NCBI GenBank assembly: GCA_036873755.1
Contig: JAVTVY010045443.1
Location: 62,001-126,000, forward strand
Reading direction: 5' to 3'
Source of the DNA: Hanleya hanleyi
Taxonomy: Eukaryota > Mollusca > Polyplacophora > Lepidopleurida > Hanleyidae
Length of the DNA stretch: 64,000 nt
Position numbers and translations under genes: made by a program. Shown here in pieces: positions 57,240-64,000 of this stretch. Numbering within the stretch: position 1 is the stretch's first letter; each line of letters opens with the position of its first letter. The notes below the pieces were generated by a model. It ran no database searches. It was not told the origin of the DNA and saw only the letters and a program-made list of their open reading frames with translations.

Positions 57240-58630
57240 TCAGATTTATTTCCCGGAGTACGCTCAGAACGCATCTCCGGCGATCTAGGACCTCAGAGCT
57301 TCCGGGGCCTAGGCGGCCCCTAACCCTCGCGTGTTGGGCTGTGAGGCTTTTCTTATTTTAATTTTGTGAATTACGCGTACTGGTTTTTAATGTTCCAAGA
57401 GGTGGGATTTTTTACTATCGATGCATGCTCATAAATGCGAAACAAGCGTGAAAACGGTGAAAATAGAACCATAAATCTGCATACATTTTGTTCAGATTTA
57501 TTTCCGGGAAAACGCATAGAACGCATCTCCGGCGATCTAGGAAACCCGGAGCTTCCGGGGCCTAGGCGGCCCATAGATCCTCACCTGTTGAGCTTGTCTA
57601 TTTGAATTCGGTGCTAATGCTAATAACGAACGGAGTTCGTTAAACAGGTAACATACATGCATTACGTGAGACAAAATACAGATACAGAACCTAATCACAA
57701 ACCCAGTGTAAATCCATGTAAAGACAGACAATCACCGAAGTCTATCATGTTCAGATTTCATCGTTTGCGTGGGCGTTTTTTGCGGGGGCTGCCATATTGG
57801 ATTTGAGGCAGTGTGGGTAATAGTATTAGAACAGTATCGAAATTTAATCTAAGAATAGTTGCTATAGATTTGAAACAATAAAAAAATAGGATAAATATGC
57901 TAATAAATTCAAGGATGAATTCCCTTCCGATTCCCTTCCGACTGATAGAATATTTGGCGAAAACGCCCGAGTGTCGTCTGCACTTCCCGCACGCAAATGT
58001 TTGCAGAATGCGGTCACACCTCTTTTTTCGCGAAAATGGCACTTTACATCAGTGCAGAAATTTCATAAAATTTAGTTCTACGGCAAGAAAAAGCTGTACC
58101 GTATAACGTTTGTTCCACATTTAAAATCACGCATTGATATTGAACAAATCATATCTGATGCCTGAATCCATTTGACTTTCTAGTTATACTTAACACATAC
58201 AAACGGGCGCAACAGGCGGGGGTCCAGGGTCCGCCTAGGCCCCGGAAGCTCTGAGGTCCTAGATTGCCGAAGATGCGTTCTAAACGTTTTTCCGGAAATG
58301 AATCTGAACAAAATGTATGCAGATTTATGGTTGTATTTTCACGCTTGTTTCGCATTTATAAGCACGCATCGATAGTGAAAAATCACACCTCATGGAACAT
58401 TGGCGACCAGCATAATACCGATACAATTCATTTACACAAAGCTGAAATAAGCGAATCCTCCCAGCTCAACAGACGAGGGTCCAGGGGCCGCCTAGAGGTC
58501 TTAGATCGCCGAAGATGCGTTCTAAGCGTTTTTCAAGAAATAAATCTGAACAAAATGTATGCAAGTTTATGGCTCTATTTTCACTTCTTTTCGCATTTTT
58601 AGGCACGCATCGATATTGAAAACTGTCACA
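57240..58630. repeat. Four copies of a ~200-bp element, two in each orientation
   Basis: Copies at about 57240-57345 and 57370-57590 (one orientation) and 58195-58400 and 58470-58625 (the other). All share AACGCATCTCCGGCGATCTA (or its complement), GCTTCCGGGGCCTAGGCGG, CAGATTTATTTC and a GCATCGATAGT motif. The two pairs face each other around 57.6-58.2 kb. No coding sequence recognised. Confidence 0.8.
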
Positions 58631-58976
58631 CCTTAATATGCCCTACTCCATTTGACTTTCTGGTTTAACACATATAACACAGGCCTATAACACACCAAGA
58701 CACGTGGTGCGCTCGCGACGATGATGTCTGATTTTAGATACATATTGAAACTTCAACATTAATAGTACGCTTAGAGACCCCATGAATAGATGAGGGTCTG
58801 TTTAATACACCTAATACTCTAATTACATAATGCACATTCGTTTATTTTACATATCAACTTAAGACATTATTTCTACGTAGAATCCCAGATTTCGCTGATC
58901 TCTTCCTCTCAATTTTTTTTTCTCGGGTTTCATGGGGGGGGACGACCCCACTGAACACCCCCGTAGATCACCCTTG

Positions 58977-59337
58977 ACATAGAAATGGATATGAAAATGG
59001 ACACTCATCACCAGGACATAGAAATGGATATAAAAATGGACACTCATCACCAGGACATAGAAATGGATTTGAAAATGGACACTCATCACCATGACATAGA
59101 AATGGATATGCAAATGGACACTCATCACCAGGACATAGAAATGGATATGAAAATAGACACTCATCACCAGGACATAGAAATGGATATAAAAATGGACACT
59201 CATCACCACGACATAGAAATGAATATGAAAATGAACACTCATCACCATGACATAGAAATGGATATGAAAATGGACACTCATCACCAGGACATAGAAATGG
59301 ATATGAAAATGGACACTCATCATCAGGACATTCTTAG
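58977..59337. repeat. 39-bp minisatellite, 9 units (59 kb)
   Basis: The unit GACATAGAAATGGATATGAA followed by AATGGACACTCATCACCAG repeats nine times. The plus strand reads DIEMDMKMDTHHQ repeats and the minus strand is open too, again a by-product of a 39-bp period. It is unrelated in sequence to the 39-bp array at 1.8-3.2 kb. Confidence 0.93.
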
Positions 59338-59840
59338 TCATCACACCGGCAAGACAACATGATGTTCCAAAAAAATCAAATCAATATCGCTGATCAATAT
59401 TCTTAATCCATAGCATTATGATATTCGTTGTAAAGTCGTCATCTAGAGAATGATGTATCTCAGTCACGCTTTGATTGGGACTGTTCATATGAACCCCGTC
59501 GCCTCTGCGACCCGAATATGACAGCCATACTGCTGCGCTAATGCCCATGCTACAATCACACAGACCGTTACATTTGGGCCCCCAAGTCATCAATGAATGT
59601 CACGTGTGTACTTTTGACAAAGGTTAAAACATTTAGTCCTTTCGCTGTGATCGTGGCTGGGTGTATCATAACCTCAAACAGAATTCATAGTCTTTGTGGG
59701 TCTGTTATTGTAATAAATCTCCTTGCCGTTAACCCCCAAGTTAATTAGATTGATTATGTTATCGTCTATAAAACTACAAATACAAACGGACAGGATACGC
59801 CATATCAAAACTTGGTTAATGCAAACCGTAAATTGAATAC

Positions 59841-60632
59841 CGTACTGGAGTTCGCCAAGGTGGTATTCTCTCTCCTCTGTTCTTTAACGTCTACATGCAT
59901 GAACTCGACATTAACATATCTCGGTCCAACTTAGGATCTGGGACGGGCAAGGCTTTGGTGTAAGACCTGCCATTGAAAAGGTAATATCCTGGACAAAAGA
60001 CTGACAATACAACTTGCAGCAGATCCTTTGTCAATTATATTTCGTGAGTCTTACACCAAATCGTTGCCCTGGGACGAGTATAGAGTATAGAGTATTTAAT
60101 ATTCGTCCCAGTTAGGATGTAATGTAGCCGGTGTCTTCTTTAACCACCTATTATACGCTGACGATTTATGCCTTATTAGTCTTCAGACTCTACTTGACAT
60201 ATGTGATAATTTTGCGACTGACAATGATATTGTCTTCAACACTGAGAAATGCTTATGTATGTGTTTTCGTCCAGAAAAGTTCAATGACCTGAAAGCATCC
60301 CCTGTTAAACTGTCTGGCCCACAGCTGAATTAAATTGACAACGCCAAATATCATGGTCATTTATCTCTAGTCGTGCTGTACCAGCATCAATTGCAACCAT
60401 CTGTGGTCTTTGTACACGTCATGCACCTGGAAAAAAAACTAAGTGCCACATACAACAACGCATTTCGCTGGTTAATACACTTCCCACTTAATTGTAGTGC
60501 TACTTTCATGTTTGGGATTAACTCCGTATACCCAGCTTTCATGAGGTTATTCGACGCCAAATTAATACTCTACGGAACAGATTTAATATGTCGTCAGACA
60601 ACTTCTTACTTTTACAACTTTGCGGCTTTCTG
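59841..60632 (+). pseudogene. 5'-truncated non-LTR reverse transcriptase fragment, interrupted
   Basis: Reads TGVRQGGILSPLFFNVYMHE (RT block 4) from 59841, is split by a 174-bp MITE (59938-60111), resumes toward the catalytic YADD (FFNHLLYADDLCLI), then reaches a stop after PVKLSGPQLN near 60333. The C-terminal part around 60430-60632 (LSATYNNAFRWLIHF) is in another frame. Truncation, insertion, stop and frameshift show it is dead. Family: non-LTR LINE, clade not assigned. Confidence 0.8.
59938..60111. mobile_element. 174-bp MITE inside the RT fragment
   Basis: Begins CTGGGACG and ends CGTCCCAG, flanked by TTAGGAT at 59931-59937 and 60112-60118. A longer internal inverted repeat pairs TTTGGTGTAAGAC (about 59954) with GTCTTACACCAAA (about 60048). 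The reading frame of the RT would be continuous without it. Confidence 0.82.
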
Positions 60633-60639
60633 ATCTGTC

Positions 60640-61122
60640 TCCGACTTCGCGTCTGGTTTGTCATAGGCGACAGGTCTCACCAAAGTAGTAGGTAGCAAGC
60701 ATTTCAGGTATTATTTTCCAGGGAGGTAACTCTTGGTTCCCCTTTTTTCCAGGTTAAAGTATAGGGGGCGCCACATCGCCTTTCACCTCTGTGGCGCCAG
60801 GGGGCGCCACCAGTCCCGTATGACGTCACTTCCGGTCTGGGTGAATGGGGCGTGATCTGTGAACATGATAGGATATGTACTGACCTGTCTGTGGGGGTTT
60901 TCCACAATGTCGTTCACCTCCGTGTGTCTTCGGGCACCTCCGTGACTCTTCGGGCACGTCCGTGACATCTTCGGTGATCTCCGTGACATCTTCGGATTTA
61001 TACAATATACAGGCCTGTATGGGGTATGGGGATGGTCATTTTTGAACATGATAGGACATGTACTGACCTGTCTGTGGGGTTTTTCCCGCCAGAATTTCGC
61101 TGTCGTCTGCTTGAGGTTGTCA
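60640..61122 (+). promoter_or_regulatory. CpG-rich regulatory-like segment, first module set
   Basis: Contains a 20-bp palindrome GTGGCGCCAGGGGGCGCCAC at 60791-60810 (CTCF-like core), a CRE TGACGTCA at 60821-60828 joined to an ETS-like ACTTCCGG, and the module GAACATGATAGGATATGTAC plus TGACCTGTCTGTGGGGGTTTTCC-type sequence at 60861-60903, including a kB-like GGGGTTTTCC at 60894. The module recurs at 61044-61092. Between them are GTGACATCTTCGG-type short repeats. Factor names are motif matches only. Confidence 0.45.
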
Positions 61123-61440
61123 CGTGCCGAACACCTGGCTCCCCGAATTGCAACAATGTTGCACGTTCGCTACAATGTTGCGGTGAACACCTGGTCTGGT
61201 GTCTGCGTGAGTGAGTTAACGTGCCGAACACCTGGCTCCCCGAATTGCAACAATGTTGCACGTTCGCTACAATGTTGCGGTGAACACCTGGTCTGGTGTC
61301 TGCGTGAGTGAGTTAACGTGCCGAACACCTGGCTCCCGAATTGCAACAATGTTGCACGTTCGCTACAATGTTGCGGCGACCGTGAAGACCTGGTCTGGCG
61401 TCTGCGTGAGTGAGCTCACGTGCCGAACACCTGGCTCCCC
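61123..61440. repeat. 97-bp tandem repeat, just over 3 units
   Basis: CGTGCCGAACACCTGGCTCC starts at 61123, 61220, 61317 and 61419 (periods 97, 97, 102). Each full unit contains CAACAATGTTGCACG and CTACAATGTTGCGG, short self-complementary words, and ends in GTCTGCGTGAGTGAG. Confidence 0.93.
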
Positions 61441-61529
61441 GAGATCAAGGCATGTCCAGACTGTACAGGGTTGTACAGTTCTGCCATGCAGAGAACGGGT
61501 ACTAGGAATGCATATTAAATCTATAGACA

Positions 61530-62590
61530 ACGTGTATGGAAATACACGTTTTGGGGTCTAGGTGGGCCACTAATGGGTCGATGGAGTCGTATGAGGTATC
61601 AATGTGAAGCATTCGTGAAGGCGCATCCGACGGGCTGGGTGTGGGGTTGAAATATCGTCATTCTGTGCATGCGCGGTAGACAAAGGGTATGGAAATAGCC
61701 GTTTTGGGGTCTAGGTGGGCCACTAATGGACCGATGGGGTCGAGTGAGGTATCAATGTGAAGCCTATGTGAGGGGGCATCCCACTGGGTGGATGTGGGGT
61801 CGGACTATCGTCATTCTGCGCATGCGCAATAGACAAAGGATATGAAAATAGACGTTTTTGGATCTGGGTGAGCCACTAATGAGCCGATGGAGTTGAGTAA
61901 GGTATCCATGTGAAGCATAGGTGAGGGGGCATCCGATTGGACTAGTGTCTCGGCCGTTGTCAACATTCTGCGCATGCGCAGACAGGGAATTCTGGGAAAA
62001 GGGTGTGGAAATAGACGTTTTAGGGTTTAGGTGAGCCCCTAATGATCCGACGGTGTCGTATGAGGTCTTATTTTGAAGCTGTCGTGAGGGAGCATCCGCC
62101 TGGGCTAGTGTGTCGTTCGTTGTCCATTGTCTGCGCATGCGCAGTCTGGCCGTAGTATAGAAATAGACGTGTTGGGGTTTAGGTGGGCCACTAGTGGGCC
62201 GATTGGATCGAGTGAGGTATCAATGTAAAGCATACGTGAGGGAGTATCCAACGGGCTGGGTGTGACGTGAACTGACGTCATTCTGCGCATGCGCAGTAGA
62301 GAAAGTGTATGGAAATAGACGTTCTGGGGCCTAGGCGAGCCACTAATGGGCCGATGGAGTCGAGTGAGGTATCCATGTGAAGCCTATGTGAGGGAGCAAC
62401 CGCCTGGAGTAGTGTCTCGGCCGTTGTCCACATTCTGCGCATGCGCAGACAGGGAATTGTGGGAAACGGGTGCGGAAATAGACGTTTTTGCGGTCTAGGT
62501 GGGCAACGAATGGTCCGATGGAGTCGAGTGAGGTATCAAAGTGAAGCATTCGTGAAGGGGCATCCAGTCATGGGTGTGTGCATGTAAAAT
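61530..62590. repeat. ~152-bp array, 7 units, each with an NRF1-type palindrome
   Basis: GGAAATAGACGTTTTGGGGT (with variants) recurs near 61536, 61690, 61843, 62004, 62158, 62312 and 62471. The 12-bp TGCGCATGCGCA is exact at 61817, 61969, 62132, 62284 and 62436 and decayed at 61665; spacings 152, 152, 163, 152, 152. Units 3 and 6 share extra features (CTCGGCCGTTGTC, CAGACAGGGAATT), suggesting a three-unit higher-order pattern of ~467 bp. It lies upstream of the short gene cluster at 62.9-64 kb. Confidence 0.92.
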
Positions 62591-62594
62591 TAGG

Positions 62595-62935
62595 GGTATG
62601 ACGTCACTTCCGGTTTGGGTGAATGGGGTGCGACCTGGGAACATGATAGGGCATGTACCGACCTGTCTGTGGGGGTTTTCCCGCCAGAATTTCGCTCACG
62701 TCTGCGCCTGCAGCCGGGTATGCATGAGGGTCTGTGTGAATGGGGTGTGACCTGGGAACATGATAGGAATGCATGTACTGACCTGTCTGTGGGGTTTTTT
62801 TCCGGCCCGGCCCGGCCCGGCCCGGCCGCAGCGCGCGGGTTACTCCGGCCGCAGCGCGCGCGCGCGCGGGTTCTCCGGCCGCACGCGCGCGCGCGCGTCA
62901 TCACCGGCAGATAGGTGTATAAAAGTGGGAATATT
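62595..62935 (+). promoter_or_regulatory. Promoter-like region: CRE-ETS, kB-like, CpG tract, TATA box
   Basis: A second copy of the CRE-ETS unit (TGACGTCA at 62599-62606 followed by CTTCCGG), the GAACATGATAGG module at 62639-62690 with GGGGTTTTCC at 62672, and again at 62757-62803. Then a CCCGG/GCGC-repeat CpG tract (62803-62900) and TATAAAAG at 62918-62925. The order is that of a strong animal or DNA-virus promoter. Function is inferred. Confidence 0.5.
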
Positions 62936-62942
62936 TAGGGCA

Positions 62943-63125
62943 ATGCTTGACCTGAACAGCCTGAGCCTGCCTCACCAGCCTGAGCCTGCCTCACCGGAGC
63001 TATACCATGAGACGTGGAGAAGATTTTCCAGGGGATCCTCCGGCGCTGTAATCTTTGTTGTTGTTGTTACTCTCCTTTTTGGACTAACCCATCAGAATAG
63101 TACGTATCACGGACTACACCCGTAG
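62943..63125 (+). CDS. Small membrane protein candidate, 60 aa
   Basis: ATG at 62943, 18 nt after the TATA box. It has a Ser/Pro/Leu-rich N-terminus with a repeated LPHQPEPASP-type element, then one hydrophobic segment (AVIFVVVVTLLFGL, about residues 35-48). The ATG is unusually close to the TATA box, so the real start could be elsewhere or the ORF may not be translated. Not recognised. Confidence 0.35.
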   Translation: MLDLNSLSLPHQPEPASPELYHETWRRFSRGSSGAVIFVVVVTLLFGLTHQNSTYHGLHP

Positions 63126-63300
63126 AGCTACGTCTAGGCGCGCATGTGTGACATGGTCTATAAAACACGTCTCTCTGGATCCTACACCTCCATTCCTACG
63201 GTTTCAGAGCCATGACGAACACCCGTCCCTATGCGATTCCCATTTTACAGCATGCGATCGTGTTAATTCGCTCACGGGTTACCGAGCAGTGGCTCGGTCC

Positions 63301-63537
63301 ATGTTTTCAGATGGCGACGACAACGAGGGGCGACGCCAGATCCTGAACGAGTTCACAGAAGCGGTCCTCGACAGACTGCACTCGATGGAGAGGTGTGCCA
63401 TCACTCACCACTACTGGACTATCACAGCCATCCTTGATGCTCGGGCTATGGACCACGAGCGCTCACGCCGGAATCAGCGACGGCTGGTTGGCCTAGTCAT
63501 GGTCTGTGCCCTATTGACCCTGGCGCTGTGGCATTGA
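63301..63537 (+). CDS. Tail-anchored small protein candidate, 78 aa
   Basis: The first in-frame ATG is at 63301; a TATA-like CTATAAAA lies near 63157. An acidic start (MFSDGDDNEGRR), an amphipathic middle, then a basic RRNQRR followed by LVGLVMVCALLTLALW at the C-terminus, a typical tail anchor. Fifteen nt separate its stop from the next ATG. The family is unknown. Confidence 0.4.
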   Translation: MFSDGDDNEGRRQILNEFTEAVLDRLHSMERCAITHHYWTITAILDARAMDHERSRRNQRRLVGLVMVCALLTLALWH

Positions 63538-63552
63538 CAGTGGGACCTGACT

Positions 63553-63888
63553 ATGAATACGAGGGTCAGACAGAGTGTGCGTCATTCAACGATCGTCATT
63601 GGGTCAACCATGTCACCAGTTCTACGAGCCATCCTTCCCCTTACACCCCGGGTGGGGTTACACGTCTATGAAGATAAAGTCACCCTCGTGGAAGACCGTG
63701 CAGATGTTTGCTGGTCGCGCGCTGAGACCGTATCGAATACGGTTACGCTACACCATGACGGCTGGACCAAATTTAAACGGGTGTTGAGCGGTGAGCTCGA
63801 CGGACACCTCATCCACATAGACAATGCCATCTACGTATACCGTGGACCCTTCTTCCCACGCCTGGGCCGCTACCAAGACCCTACGTGA
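63553..63888 (+). CDS. PC4-like protein candidate, 111 aa to an in-frame TGA
   Basis: ATG at 63553 (alternative Met at 63610). The segment NTVTLHHDGWTKFKRVLSGE resembles the strand-helix end of PC4/p15 single-strand-DNA-binding domains. The frame stops at TGA 63886-63888, but the same frame continues open to the window end and immediately shows a second copy of the motif (GFTLDPDLWTAFEKVV). This looks like a tandem PC4-like protein with a stop in the middle. PC4 assignment is by eye; readthrough, mutation or an intron (the stop overlaps GTGAGG) are all possible. Confidence 0.4.
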   Translation: MNTRVRQSVRHSTIVIGSTMSPVLRAILPLTPRVGLHVYEDKVTLVEDRADVCWSRAETVSNTVTLHHDGWTKFKRVLSGELDGHLIHIDNAIYVYRGPFFPRLGRYQDPT

Positions 63889-64000
63889 GGCTTCACCCTA
63901 GACCCCGATCTGTGGACAGCCTTCGAGAAAGTGGTGCCTATCGTGGACAAGCTGTTTACACCGGACGAGCGGTCATCAGACGAGTTGGAGTGGGCTCGTG
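63889..64000 (+). pseudogene. In-frame continuation of the PC4-like ORF after TGA, cut by window end
   Basis: Open in the frame of the preceding ORF with TLDPDLWTAFEKVVPIVDKL, which parallels TLHHDGWTKFKRVL upstream. No stop before position 64000. It could be the second half of a broken gene, a separate downstream ORF or a readthrough extension. Confidence 0.35.

Noticed and set aside
58859..59362. Met/His-rich or Val/His-rich repeated proteins on either strand at 59 kb
   Set aside because: Same artefact of a 39-bp period; no flanking coding or splice signals.

Overview
The window looks like nuclear DNA of a lophotrochozoan animal, most likely a marine mollusc (inference; no species can be named). 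It is intron-rich and AT-rich. It carries many tRNA-derived SINEs ending in a GTTTAACGTCG-type tail, an intact DIRS-type tyrosine-recombinase retrotransposon, MITEs and several satellites. There is no bacterial-style gene packing.

The backbone is one host gene that I could assemble completely: an ERAL1 (mitochondrial Era-like GTPase) orthologue on the minus strand, spanning 55388 to 8831. Eleven exons with GT/AG borders and matching phases sum to 1782 nt (593 residues plus stop). They encode, in order, a mitochondrial presequence, the G1 to G5 GTPase motifs and a C-terminal KH domain. The ten introns hold nearly everything between 8.8 and 55.4 kb. Intron 3 contains the 6.1-kb DIRS element (39371-45482). 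Intron 7 contains an ~80-bp tandem array that is an amplified copy of the ERAL1 exon 7/intron 7 junction, an ~170-bp satellite and a pogo-like MITE inserted in the exon-derived array. Intron 8 contains an ORF1-only 'half-LINE' (19407-21481) with a 14-bp target duplication. Intron 1 contains a nested plus-strand PHD-finger exon beside a long palindromic MITE.

Left flank (1-8.8 kb, downstream of ERAL1): a 39-bp minisatellite (about 1795-3215), then a large imperfect palindrome (arms 4115-5165 and 7335-8410) with a second palindrome at its centre.

Right flank (55.4-64 kb, upstream of ERAL1): AT-rich DNA, a four-copy inverted element (57.2-58.6 kb), another 39-bp minisatellite (59 kb), a broken non-LTR reverse transcriptase fragment split by a 174-bp MITE, then an abrupt change to GC- and CpG-rich DNA (60.75-64 kb). 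That last block has repeated promoter-like modules (CRE, ETS-like, kB-like), a 97-bp array, seven ~152-bp units each with an NRF1-type palindrome, a CpG tract, a TATA box, and short closely spaced plus-strand ORFs (two with a membrane segment, one PC4-like with an in-frame TGA). It runs off the end of the window and is the best candidate for something undescribed, possibly an integrated DNA-virus-like or large mobile element. No hallmark polymerase, integrase or capsid gene is visible to prove that.
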